NCBI RefSeq assembly: GCF_002163755.1 | Contig: NZ_CP015864.1 | Coordinates: 1,116,001 to 1,180,000, forward strand | Length of the DNA stretch: 64,000 nt | Reading direction: 5' to 3' | Origin: Vibrio campbellii CAIM 519 = NBRC 15631 = ATCC 25920 | GTDB taxonomy: Bacteria > Pseudomonadota > Gammaproteobacteria > Enterobacterales > Vibrionaceae | Part shown: piece after piece, positions 36,968 to 46,057 of the stretch | Layout of the letters: every line of letters starts with the position of its first letter | How positions within the stretch are numbered: position 1 is the stretch's first letter | Program-made: the position numbers and the translations under genes | The notes under the pieces: generated by a model | Told to the model about the DNA's origin: nothing | Database searches by the model: none | The model's input: the letters and a program-made list of their open reading frames with translations, nothing else

Positions 36968-37714
36968 ATGAGAAATATGATCGCAAGCGCCGGAGATAAA
37001 AGAACATCTCCACAAAGCAGAAACACTCCAGAACGTCAGGCAAGTACACTCAACAGCACCGATGCTATGGCAATGGTAGAACACGGCAGTGAAGTGACTC
37101 TCAACGTCACTACGCCCGTTGGTACCAAGTTCATCACCACCAGTACATTTATGGGCTGTCATTCTAACAATACCGCGTTGATTGAAATCCCAAATATCTC
37201 CGATGAGGATTTGAAGTTCTACTTTCAAGAAGGCTTTTGGATCAACGTAAAAGCTTACTCCCATCGTGGCGAAGGTGCCGTCATTCCTTTCCGAGCACAG
37301 CTCAAACACCGTTTAGGCGACCCCTACCCACTATTGGTACTAAACCTTCCTAATACCATGCAGGTATATCAGCTGAGAAAAGAAGTGCGATACGAAGTGA
37401 ATCTGCGCTCTCGCCTTCAGTTTGAACAATACCGAGCAGAGTGTGAGATACGTGATCTCTCTAAAAGCGGTTGTCGATTCGTGACGTCACCGATGAGCAG
37501 AACATTGCAAGTTGGCGATCTGGTGACGCTCGACATTACCATGCCAGGTAATGGTCGTATGCTTGCGCCATTGAAGGGGAGAATTTGTAACTTGCAGAAA
37601 TCGGTTCACTACGCCCGTTACGGCGTTGAGTTTGATGATTTCGGCAAAGCCAACGCTAAGAACCTGTTAAGCCACCTCAAATTCGATGGTACCAAGCTAA
37701 AGCTGAGAGGCTAA
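36968..37714 (+). CDS. PilZ-domain c-di-GMP receptor, YcgR-like
   Basis: 248-residue cytoplasmic protein. N-terminal YcgR-N/PilZN-like beta domain (about 40-135), then a PilZ domain with the c-di-GMP-binding signature RKEVRYEV (about 138-145; RxxxR) and DLSKSGCRF (about 164-172; D/NxSxxG). Both parts are intact, so it should bind c-di-GMP and may act on motility or surface behaviour. Two intact GGDEF enzymes and one degenerate one are also in the window. Monocistronic. Confidence 0.9.
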   Translation: MRNMIASAGDKRTSPQSRNTPERQASTLNSTDAMAMVEHGSEVTLNVTTPVGTKFITTSTFMGCHSNNTALIEIPNISDEDLKFYFQEGFWINVKAYSHRGEGAVIPFRAQLKHRLGDPYPLLVLNLPNTMQVYQLRKEVRYEVNLRSRLQFEQYRAECEIRDLSKSGCRFVTSPMSRTLQVGDLVTLDITMPGNGRMLAPLKGRICNLQKSVHYARYGVEFDDFGKANAKNLLSHLKFDGTKLKLRG

Positions 37715-37752
37715 CGCAACGCTACTTTTCTGCATTTTACCGATATAACGGA

Positions 37753-37784
37753 AAAACCCCTTACCATCTGGCAAGGGGTTTTAA
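37753..37784. terminator. Bidirectional terminator between PilZ gene and porin
   Basis: AAAACCCCTT and AAGGGGTTTT form a 10-bp stem with a 10-base loop; T-runs on both strands. Confidence 0.88.
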
Positions 37785-37825
37785 ATGACTAAGAATAAGG
37801 CAGTATATTTTCAGTCATTATCGAC

Positions 37826-38773
37826 TTAGAAGTCGTAACGTAGACCTAGTGCTAGTTCGTCTTCCTCGTTAGAGCCTTCGTTATCCATTAGATCGAAGTT
37901 GTATGACGCGTAGCCACGGAAGTTAGGCTTGAAGTAGTAAGTTACGTCAACCGCTAGGTTTTCTACAGTTTCTTCGCTCTCTACTTCACCCTTGTTGTAA
38001 GTAGAAGTGAACACTGTTTGGCCCATTGTGTATGCAGCTGCTAGTTCGTAGCCTTTGTAATCAACAGAATCATAATCAATATCTGTGTAGTTACCAGCAA
38101 CGTAGAAGTTACCTACAGTGTAAGATGCCGCTAGCATGTATTGATCATCTTTATCTTGGCTAGCGAAGCCAGCACCTAGCTCAAAGCCAGTGTCAGCGAA
38201 TGCGTAAATACCAGATAGAGAGAAGCCGTCTTGCTCGTTGTCATCAAAGCCGTTTGCATCTGTTGTGCGATCAGCAAAACGGTAGCTTGCGCGTACTGCT
38301 AGTTGATCGAACTGACCAGAGTAAGCAACCATATTGTCTGTACGGTCAGCTACCGCTAGTTTATCAGCCGCAGTGTTGCCGTGGTAAGCCATGATATCAG
38401 TGAAGTCAGTGATAACACCTAGTGCACCGTCGTTTTTACCGTAAGTGATTTCACCGTACTTGCCACCAAGACCTGCGTAAGCGTAACGAGTTTCAAGATC
38501 GCTGTTACCGTCTACACCGCCGTTTTCGAATGTTTCAAACTCACCTTCCCAGAAACCAACACCGTATAGGCTATCGCTAATTTCCTGTTTGCCTAGGAAG
38601 TTAAGACGGATGCGAGAACGGTCTTCTGCTTTGCCATCCATCATAGATAGACGAGCTTCAGCGCGGCCGCCCATTTCTAGTGAAGTGCCATCTTGGTTGT
38701 ACAGTTCTGAAGCGACAACTTGAGATCCAGATGCTAACAGTGCCACTGCTACAGCTAAAGTTTTCAATTTCAT
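37826..38773 (-). CDS. Outer-membrane porin, Gram-negative general type
   Basis: 315 residues: signal peptide (MKLKTLAVAVALLASGSQVVA), repeated amphipathic beta strands, and terminal Phe (ALGLRYDF) needed for outer-membrane insertion. Motifs GGRAEARLSM, SRIRLNFLGKQEISDSLYGVGFWEGEF and YAYAGLGGKYGEITYGKNDG are typical of Vibrio OmpU/OmpC-like trimeric porins. Acidic overall. Codon bias suggests strong expression. Monocistronic with a long 5' region. Confidence 0.9.
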   Translation of the reverse strand: MKLKTLAVAVALLASGSQVVASELYNQDGTSLEMGGRAEARLSMMDGKAEDRSRIRLNFLGKQEISDSLYGVGFWEGEFETFENGGVDGNSDLETRYAYAGLGGKYGEITYGKNDGALGVITDFTDIMAYHGNTAADKLAVADRTDNMVAYSGQFDQLAVRASYRFADRTTDANGFDDNEQDGFSLSGIYAFADTGFELGAGFASQDKDDQYMLAASYTVGNFYVAGNYTDIDYDSVDYKGYELAAAYTMGQTVFTSTYNKGEVESEETVENLAVDVTYYFKPNFRGYASYNFDLMDNEGSNEEDELALGLRYDF

Positions 38774-39188
38774 TTATAGTTTTCCATATCTTTGTTTTGT
38801 CATTATTTTCTCACCAGAAAACAGGACTTTTCTGTACCGAAGAGAAAACGGGCGGCATATTAGCAGCTGCGCTTTTTAGCGCAACAAGTTGAATACACAG
38901 CCTAAATTGAACAAAACACCATTGGTGGTGACGATATGAATATGTCAAAACCATCAAGTTGTCGGATAGTTGGGAAAATGTGTGCGCGTCAAAAAAAATT
39001 TGACGCTAGAAAGTCTGGTTTAACATTTATAAATGTGACTTGAGTCACGAATTATTTTTGGTAACTGACTGTTTTAATTACTGTTAACTGAGTAATTACT
39101 TCACTTTCATAAAAAATCCCCAAGCCGAGGCTTAGGGATTCTAATGATATTTAGTCAGTTTGTATCGATTAAGATTTCTACTTAATGC
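38774..39188. other. Intergenic region porin / second chemoreceptor
   Basis: 415 bases. Near the porin a short hairpin GCGCTTTTTAGCGC (38869-38882) lies in the probable leader. The receptor's terminator is at 39115-39140. Otherwise AT-rich with no open frame; an OmpR- or ToxR-type site would be expected but I cannot define one. Confidence 0.4.
39109..39140 (-). terminator. Terminator of the second chemoreceptor
   Basis: On the minus strand AATCCCTAAGCC pairs with GGCTTGGGGATT (one mismatch), followed by TTTTTATG. Confidence 0.82.
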
Positions 39189-40817
39189 TTATAGCTTGAA
39201 GAAGCTCAACTGTTCTTTTTGTTTCTCTGCAAGGTGAGAAAGCTCAGTACTTGCACTCGCACTTTGGCTAATGCCCGCTACGTTTTGATTCACAAGCTCA
39301 GACATGTTGACGACATTACGGTTGATGTCTTGTGTTACTTGAGACTGTTCTTCCGCCGCAGTCGCCACTTGCGTGTTCGAGTCGTTGATATTCACTACCG
39401 ACTCTGTAATGCCGATCAGTGCGTCGTTCGCTTGTTGAGTCAGCTCGTTGTTGCGGTTAAGCATCTCTAGGCTCACCTGCATGCTGTCGTTGGCTAGACC
39501 AGACTGCGCTTGAAGCTCTTCAATGATAGATGAGATTTCTTGCGTAGAATCTTGTGTACGAGCAGCCAGCATACGAACTTCATCAGCTACCACGGCAAAA
39601 CCACGGCCAGATTCACCAGCACGCGCGGCTTCAATCGCGGCATTTAGGGCTAGAAGGTTCGTTTGCTCAGATACGCCACGAATCACTTCGATAACGTCGT
39701 TGATTTGAACGGATTGCTCTTTTAGACGCAGAACCACTTGCGCAGCATCGTTCAGTGCTTGAGACATTTGCTCGCTTGCTTGTGCACTCTCTTGGAAGAT
39801 CGCTAGACCAGATTGCGCTAGGCCGTCAGCTTCACGTGCTGTTGCATCTGCTGATGTCGCGTTGTCACTTACGTTGTTAGCCGTGCTCGCTAGCTCATTG
39901 ACTGCCGACGCAACTTGCTCGATTTCCGCTAGCTCTTGCTGAGCATTTGCTTCTGCTTGCGTCATTACTGCTGCAAGCTCAGTTGAAGCAGAAGCCACTT
40001 CTTCACTGATGCGCATCAATTGATCAACCGTATCGTGAAGCTGTTTCGCTGTTTGGTTTACGTCTTTGCTTAGCTGAGAAATTTCGTTGTCGCCATCAAT
40101 GTCTGCACGTACCGACAGGTCACCACCTGCTAGCTTACGTATCACTTCTTGCAGTTTTCGGATTGGCGTTACGATCATGCCAGATAGGAACCAAGCGCCT
40201 AGTAAAGAGAATGCAAATACCGCAATAACTGACATCATGGCATTGTTTTGTACGCGAGTATGCTGGCGTGCGCTCTCTGCAGTTGCTTCCGTTGCAATCT
40301 CATTCACACGCTGTGATAGTGCGTTGATGGTTGCAACCATTTCGTTGCCCGCACGGCGGTAACCTGAGATGAAGTTTGTGTATTCGTTATCCGACACTAA
40401 ACCACGGTCATGGCGGTTAAAGAATTCAACAGCACGAGTAGAGTAGTCAATGTAAGCATCGATACTTTGACGAACCTTCCCCGCGTCTTTGCTGAACGTG
40501 CCGCGTGCATCGATAAGATCAAGGTCTGTATCAATGGCTTTTGCACCCGCTTTTAGGTCAGCAAGGAACGCATCACGACGAGCAGCATCGTAGATCGCGT
40601 AAACCGCGCTTATGCGTAATGGGTAAACTTGATCATCAATTTGAGCAAGCGTGTCTTTGTAAAACACGAGAGAATGGGAGTTAGAAGCAACCAATTCTTG
40701 CTCTGCTTCTAGGTTGTTTTGAGTGATCCACAATGTAATAAACAGAGTGATCGCGGTGAATAGAACTGGAACCAAAACTTGCGTTCGTACCGACAAGTTT
40801 TTCAGTGATAACTGCAT
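39189..40817 (-). CDS. Methyl-accepting chemotaxis protein
   Basis: 542-residue membrane chemoreceptor, built like the one at 3072-4715: TM1 about 13-31, four-helix-bundle sensor (about 33-188), TM2 about 193-215, HAMP (about 215-268) and signalling coiled coil with tip EQTNLLALNAAIEAARAGE. The cytoplasmic halves of the two are nearly interchangeable by eye while the sensor domains differ, as expected for paralogues with distinct ligands. Ends QLSFFKL, no clear CheR tether. Single gene. Confidence 0.95.
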   Translation of the reverse strand: MQLSLKNLSVRTQVLVPVLFTAITLFITLWITQNNLEAEQELVASNSHSLVFYKDTLAQIDDQVYPLRISAVYAIYDAARRDAFLADLKAGAKAIDTDLDLIDARGTFSKDAGKVRQSIDAYIDYSTRAVEFFNRHDRGLVSDNEYTNFISGYRRAGNEMVATINALSQRVNEIATEATAESARQHTRVQNNAMMSVIAVFAFSLLGAWFLSGMIVTPIRKLQEVIRKLAGGDLSVRADIDGDNEISQLSKDVNQTAKQLHDTVDQLMRISEEVASASTELAAVMTQAEANAQQELAEIEQVASAVNELASTANNVSDNATSADATAREADGLAQSGLAIFQESAQASEQMSQALNDAAQVVLRLKEQSVQINDVIEVIRGVSEQTNLLALNAAIEAARAGESGRGFAVVADEVRMLAARTQDSTQEISSIIEELQAQSGLANDSMQVSLEMLNRNNELTQQANDALIGITESVVNINDSNTQVATAAEEQSQVTQDINRNVVNMSELVNQNVAGISQSASASTELSHLAEKQKEQLSFFKL

Positions 40818-41043
40818 GAGTAACCTCAGGTATTTGAGTGTTGGCTTCCTTGCGATGGGATTATTCCCAGACGAATAGACAAGGAGGCAAATACTAGAGG
40901 TAGATCACATTTTTGTCCAGAGTAAAAAGCCATCAATTTCATGGCTTTAAAGACAATATCCCGACTTTACGTCAGGATATTGTCGTTATGATAAGTTATG
41001 AAAGCTTATACGTCTTTTTATAAACTTTTTAGTCAACGATCGC

Positions 41044-43404
41044 TTATTTTCTCAGCGCATTTAACTTAGCTTGTGCCAACCCAAAAATGGTGTCGATTGG
41101 GTAAGTTCCTTCGTCTGTTGCTTCGCCCGCCGCTTTACCGGTAAATAGCTCAACAGCCTCGGTGACGTGATCGATTGCCCAGATGTGGAAATCCCCCTTC
41201 TCTACTGCTTTCACAATGTCAGGACGAAGCATTAGGTTATGCACGTTGGAACGTGGGATGATCACCCCTTGCCCCGCATGACGCCCTTTGATTTCACACA
41301 CATCGTAGAAGCCTTCGATCTTCTCGTTCACACCGCCAATAGGTTGCGCTTCACCGAATTGGTTCATCGAACCTGTGATCGCAATATCCTGACGGTTTGG
41401 CTGTTTCGAGAACGCAGATACCACAGCACAGAACTCAGCCATACTTGCGCTATCGCCATCAACACCACCGTACGATTGCTCAAAGGTAATTGTGGTCGTC
41501 AATGGTACACGTGCAGTCTTACCGAACACAGACGACAAGTAAGCAGACAGAATCATCACACCTTTAGAGTGGATGCTACCGCCAAGGTCGACACTTCGTT
41601 CGATATCAATCACGTCTCCATCGCCGTAACACGTCGTCGCAGTAATTCGGTTTGGCGCACCAAACATGTGATCACTGGTGCTCAGTACCGAGAGAGCATT
41701 GACTTGGCCAACAGCAGAGCCATCAGTGTGAATCAAGGTTGTGCCATTGACGAATGTTTCCATCACGCTATCTTGCAAACGACTAACTCGCATTTCTTGG
41801 TTGCTCAAAGCCTCTTCCACGTGTCCGATACGGATCATGTTGGAATTCGCTTGGCGAGCGACGTAGTTAGACTCACGTAATAGGTTAGCGATGTTGGCAG
41901 AATGCAACGAAAGCTTGGTTTGGTCACCAGACAAGCGTGAGCTGTACTCGATAATGCGCGCAATGGCTTTCTTATCGCAGTGCAGCATGTTGTTGTCGTT
42001 CACCACACTAGAGATAAAGCGTGCGTATTGCAGCTCTGAATCCGGCGTACGTTTCATTTCATCTTCGAAATCCGCCGTTACTCGGAACAGCTCACCAAAC
42101 TCCGGATCGTAATGTTGCAGCAATTGGTATGTACGGTAATCACCAAACAAGATGATCTTGATATCTAATGGAATCGGTTCAGGGTCAAGCGAAACGGCAC
42201 CAGTCAGCGTTACTTCTTTCTCTAGTGACGTGAAGCTCAACTGACGAGAGCGTAAAGCACGCTTCAATCCGTCCCACACGTAAGGCTGTTCTAGTACCTT
42301 TTGTGCATCCATCAATAGCACACCACCGTTCGCCTTGTGCAAGCTACCCGCTCGAATCAAAGAGAAATCGGTGAATACCGTACCTTTGAAGGTTGCGGTT
42401 TCAATCGAACCAAACAGCGAGTGGTAGTTCGGATTCTCTTCTACCACGATAGGGAACTCACTGTTTTTGCGATTCACCAGCACATTGACTTTGTAACGAC
42501 GTGGCAATTTCTTATCCAGAGAAGCGGTCGCAATCTCACCTTGCTCACCACTCTGCTCTAAGAAGATCTCAGCGTTTTCAACAATGTCTTTTTGTAGATC
42601 GGTTAGGTAAGTTTTGATTTCTGGATACTCAGCGTAATCCACTTTCAACTGCTTGATGAAGTGAGTGATCACATCCAACGTCACATCATCGTTAAGCTTT
42701 TTGATCTTCTCACTGAACGAGTCTTCCCACTCGGTTAACTCACGTACCATGTTACGTAAGCTCACTTCCAGCTCATCAATGCTACTGCCGAAGTATTCCT
42801 GCTCTTTCTTGCTTAGCTCATCGAAAGACTCTTCGGTATGCAGTTCTTCACCATTCATAGCCACAAATTGATAATCACCTTGCGCAGTGATCGTTAGGCT
42901 AATGCCCTTCTCTTTGGCTTCTTTACTGATAGTATCCAATTCTGACTGTTGCTTGTTGGCCAATTGGTTTTTTAGGCGATCGGCACGGCTGTAGTACATC
43001 TCGTTATCGAAAGCGAGAGGCAGTGCATTCAGTAGCTTGCCCATCAGTTTTTCGATATCGACTTTAAGCTTGTTACCGATACCGCAAGGCAGTTTCAGTA
43101 CTTTTGGTGTGCGCGTGTCTTCAAAGTTCGCGACATAACACCAATCAAACAGAGCCGCATCATCATGCTGATGGCGGTTTAAGTAGCGCAAAATCATGGT
43201 GCGCTTGCCCAGACCATTCTGACCAATGGCGTAGATGTTGTACCCCTTCTCCTTGATTGACATAGCGAACTCAACCGCTTTTTGTGCGCGTTCTTGCCCA
43301 ACAATCTCGTCAATCGGAGGTAATTCCTTGGTCGACTTACATGGCATATTCTCTAACTCAGCTACAGAATACAGCTGTTTAGGTTCCAATCTTTGTACTG
43401 CCAT
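41044..43404 (-). CDS. Lon-like ATP-dependent protease (LonH/AAA_32 type)
   Basis: 786 residues, cytoplasmic. N-terminal ATPase region with a P-loop-like GQNGLGKR (about 60-67; Arg after the Lys where Thr/Ser is usual), a long coiled-coil insert (about 115-270), the AAA_32 segment with GGVLLMDAQKVLEQPYVWDGLKRAL, and a C-terminal Lon protease domain with catalytic Ser652 in GDSAS and Lys695 in NEKIEG, 43 residues apart as in Lon. This is the E. coli YcbZ-like family, not the housekeeping Lon. Substrates unknown. Monocistronic. Confidence 0.92.
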   Translation of the reverse strand: MAVQRLEPKQLYSVAELENMPCKSTKELPPIDEIVGQERAQKAVEFAMSIKEKGYNIYAIGQNGLGKRTMILRYLNRHQHDDAALFDWCYVANFEDTRTPKVLKLPCGIGNKLKVDIEKLMGKLLNALPLAFDNEMYYSRADRLKNQLANKQQSELDTISKEAKEKGISLTITAQGDYQFVAMNGEELHTEESFDELSKKEQEYFGSSIDELEVSLRNMVRELTEWEDSFSEKIKKLNDDVTLDVITHFIKQLKVDYAEYPEIKTYLTDLQKDIVENAEIFLEQSGEQGEIATASLDKKLPRRYKVNVLVNRKNSEFPIVVEENPNYHSLFGSIETATFKGTVFTDFSLIRAGSLHKANGGVLLMDAQKVLEQPYVWDGLKRALRSRQLSFTSLEKEVTLTGAVSLDPEPIPLDIKIILFGDYRTYQLLQHYDPEFGELFRVTADFEDEMKRTPDSELQYARFISSVVNDNNMLHCDKKAIARIIEYSSRLSGDQTKLSLHSANIANLLRESNYVARQANSNMIRIGHVEEALSNQEMRVSRLQDSVMETFVNGTTLIHTDGSAVGQVNALSVLSTSDHMFGAPNRITATTCYGDGDVIDIERSVDLGGSIHSKGVMILSAYLSSVFGKTARVPLTTTITFEQSYGGVDGDSASMAEFCAVVSAFSKQPNRQDIAITGSMNQFGEAQPIGGVNEKIEGFYDVCEIKGRHAGQGVIIPRSNVHNLMLRPDIVKAVEKGDFHIWAIDHVTEAVELFTGKAAGEATDEGTYPIDTIFGLAQAKLNALRK

Positions 43405-43602
43405 ACTCGCCTCCTTTTTCTTATTGTCTTTACCTCAGTGTAGAGATTATTTGTTTAAATTTAAGTGATTTATCTTCCACACTGGTTCGTTTGGACATTT
43501 TACGAACAGCTGTACGCCATTTAAAATGAAAACAAGTCGCACTTGCAATTGATAATTAATTTCATTTAATATCTGTTCAAATCGAATTTTGTGGAGATGA
43601 AG

Positions 43603-44100
43603 ATGAATATTGAGCAATGCTGGATGCGCTACTTAAAAGCAGAACAGCTGATGGAACAAGGCCATTGGCCAGAAGCTCATCGCTTGTATGAAGATGTTCT
43701 CAGCCATTTGCCAAATCACATTCACTCCGCACTCGAAAACGACCTTACCAAGCCATGCCAGTTTGTATGTCTCATCAGCGGTTTGCGCGATGCCAGCGTA
43801 GCCCAATCTGAAATTCTCAATAAACTTGGAATGCAGCAGGAGGCGTTTTCAGCCCTTAACCAATCGTACGCTCTGTTCCAGTTCTTACAACTCGAAAGCC
43901 ATGATTTGATTGGCCGAGTTAGCCAGTTATTGAGTAAGCAAAGTGAAGATTTACTCGCGCACATGGCCGCATTTTGCTCGGCGCAGCGCAATGCTCAGTG
44001 GATGATCGAACTCGACCATGTCACTCGTGCTCATGAGCAATTCTTGTATCTGCAAGCAATGACTGCAGCAGAAGCTGGGACGTCTCATTTGTATAACTAG
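43603..44100 (+). CDS. TPR-like protein of unknown function
   Basis: 165 residues from ATG 43603 (MNIEQCWMRYLKAEQL), which has a GGAG site; the frame also opens at a GTG 12 bases earlier. All-helical, with a TPR-like start (AEQLMEQGHWPEAHRLYEDVLSHLPN) and five cysteines including the motif PCQFVCLISGLRDAS. No signal peptide. Not recognised. It lies 79 bases before the double ABC ATPase gene and may share its transcript. Confidence 0.6.
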   Translation: MNIEQCWMRYLKAEQLMEQGHWPEAHRLYEDVLSHLPNHIHSALENDLTKPCQFVCLISGLRDASVAQSEILNKLGMQQEAFSALNQSYALFQFLQLESHDLIGRVSQLLSKQSEDLLAHMAAFCSAQRNAQWMIELDHVTRAHEQFLYLQAMTAAEAGTSHLYN

Positions 44101-44179
44101 GCAGGGATAACCCGGTATAGGTTTCTGCCAACGTGAAAGGCAGTAACAGTAATAACAACTCGATACACAAGGAAACGTG

Positions 44180-45811
44180 ATGTCCACACAAACCATTCTT
44201 TCGGTGAACAACCTGTCTGTCAGCTTTACGACAAACGATGGTATCGTCGATGCAGTAAAGAATGTTAGCTTTGATCTTAAAGCTGGTGAAACGCTGTCTA
44301 TCGTAGGCGAATCTGGTTCAGGAAAATCGGTATCGACCAATGCGTTGATGAGGTTGCTGCCAGATAATGCCATTTTGCACGCCGATTCCTCTATCGTCTT
44401 TGAAGGCGAATCAATCCTAGAAAAATCTGAACGCCAAATGCAGAGTATCCGCGGCGATCGTATTGGTATGATTTTCCAAGAACCCATGACTTCGCTAAAT
44501 CCATACATGCGTGTGGGTATTCAAGTGGCCGAAGCCATCATGTGCCATCGTCCAGTGAGCAAAAAACAAGCGAAGCACAAAGTTCTCGAGTTGTTCGATT
44601 TAGTGCACTTACCAAACCCGCAACAAGCTTACGACAAGTATCCACATGAATTCTCCGGCGGTCAGTTACAACGTATCATGATTGCCATGGCTTTGATTAA
44701 CGAACCAGATATTCTGATCGCCGATGAACCAACAACGGCGCTCGACGTGACCGTTCAAGCTGAAGTGCTTTATTTGATCAAAGAGATCCAAGCGAAAATG
44801 GGCATGGCGATTCTCTTCATTACTCATGACTTAGGTGTGGTGAAACACTTTGCCGACCGAGTCTTGGTGATGTGTAAAGGTAAAGTGGTCGAAAAAGGCA
44901 TCACAGAAACACTCTTTTCTGATCCTCAGCATGATTACACTAAGATGCTGATTAACTCGATTCCAAAAGGCAGTAAAGATCCCATTAAAGAAGGGGCAAC
45001 TGAACTGCTTAAAGCCGATGATATTCGCGTTAAATTTCTTATTAAGCCTCACTTTATCGCAAGTAAGAACGAATACTTTGAGGCCGTAAAAGGTATCTCT
45101 TTAGAACTAAAACAGGGTGAAACGCTAGGTATCGTGGGTGAATCTGGTTCAGGCAAATCAACGCTTGGCCGAGCCTTGATCGGATTGTTGCCCTCAACCG
45201 GGAAAATTCAGTTTAAAGGGCAAGATCTAGCACTTCTAACGGACAAAGAACGCTTCGAACTGAAGAAAGACGTACAAATGGTCTTCCAAGACCCATACGG
45301 TTCACTTTCACCAAGAATGACCGTTGGTGACATCATCACGGAAGCTCTCACCGTGCATCAACCTCAAATGAGTAAAGCAGAACGGATGCAAAAAGCACGT
45401 GATGTTCTGCGAGAGGTGCGCTTAGACCCAGCATCTATTAACCGTTACCCACACGAGTTTTCTGGCGGTCAACGCCAACGTATTGCGATTGCGCGCGCGT
45501 TGATTCTGGAACCCTCTTTCATTCTGCTTGATGAACCCACGTCGGCACTGGACCGCTCCGTTCAACTGACCGTAATTGATCTTCTGAAAGATCTGCAGAA
45601 GAAGCATAACATCGGCTACTTGTTCATCAGCCACGATCTCTCTGTTGTGAAAGCACTGTCTGATCGTGTGTTAGTCATGCAAAAGGGTGAAGTGATGGAA
45701 CAAGGTACGGCGGAAGAGATCTTCCATAATCCAAAAAGCGATTACACGAGAAAGCTGATTGATGCCTCATTTGATCTTGAAAACAATGAAAATCAACATG
45801 ATGCAGCCTAG
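44180..45811 (+). CDS. Double ABC ATPase of oligopeptide/YejF type
   Basis: 543 residues with two complete ABC ATPase domains: first, Walker A GESGSGKS, signature FSGGQLQR, Walker B ILIADEPTTALD; second (from about 295), GESGSGKST, FSGGQRQR, FILLDEPTSALD. This fused layout is that of YejF/DppDF-like importers of peptides or microcin C. Normally it sits beside binding-protein and permease genes; none is here, so it is an orphan that must pair with permeases elsewhere. AAGGA site before ATG 44180. Confidence 0.9.
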   Translation: MSTQTILSVNNLSVSFTTNDGIVDAVKNVSFDLKAGETLSIVGESGSGKSVSTNALMRLLPDNAILHADSSIVFEGESILEKSERQMQSIRGDRIGMIFQEPMTSLNPYMRVGIQVAEAIMCHRPVSKKQAKHKVLELFDLVHLPNPQQAYDKYPHEFSGGQLQRIMIAMALINEPDILIADEPTTALDVTVQAEVLYLIKEIQAKMGMAILFITHDLGVVKHFADRVLVMCKGKVVEKGITETLFSDPQHDYTKMLINSIPKGSKDPIKEGATELLKADDIRVKFLIKPHFIASKNEYFEAVKGISLELKQGETLGIVGESGSGKSTLGRALIGLLPSTGKIQFKGQDLALLTDKERFELKKDVQMVFQDPYGSLSPRMTVGDIITEALTVHQPQMSKAERMQKARDVLREVRLDPASINRYPHEFSGGQRQRIAIARALILEPSFILLDEPTSALDRSVQLTVIDLLKDLQKKHNIGYLFISHDLSVVKALSDRVLVMQKGEVMEQGTAEEIFHNPKSDYTRKLIDASFDLENNENQHDAA

Positions 45812-45849
45812 ATTCATCACAATTTCATATTCATAAACTAGGATTAAAG

Positions 45850-45870
45850 TATGGCGAATTTTTCGCCATA
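45850..45870 (+). terminator. Perfect hairpin after the ABC ATPase gene
   Basis: TATGGCGAA and TTCGCCATA form a 9-bp stem with a TTT loop, about 40 bases after the stop. No U-run follows, so termination is uncertain; it may stabilise the mRNA end. Confidence 0.45.
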
Positions 45871-45974
45871 ACTACGCAAATGGTATAGCCGCCATTCGGT
45901 TTGGCCGCCGAGACTGGTTGGTTCAACGTTAGGCTTAGTCACCCTAGCGATTAAATTGAGTTCCCCCAACCATG

Positions 45975-46008
45975 AAAAATGCCGCGATGGATATCGCGGC
46001 ATTTTTTA
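45975..46008. terminator. Bidirectional terminator before the prolyl oligopeptidase gene
   Basis: AAAAATGCCGCGAT and ATCGCGGCATTTTT form a 14-bp stem with a 4-base loop and T-runs on both strands. Confidence 0.93.
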
Positions 46009-46057
46009 TTGCGGTTCTGTTAACTGGCGTTTCGCTATAAGTAACAGAATACATTCA

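Noticed and set aside
41239..41880. 213-codon frame antisense to the Lon-like protease
   Set aside because: Shadow of a strongly coding region; composition is Thr/Arg/His-rich without domain features.
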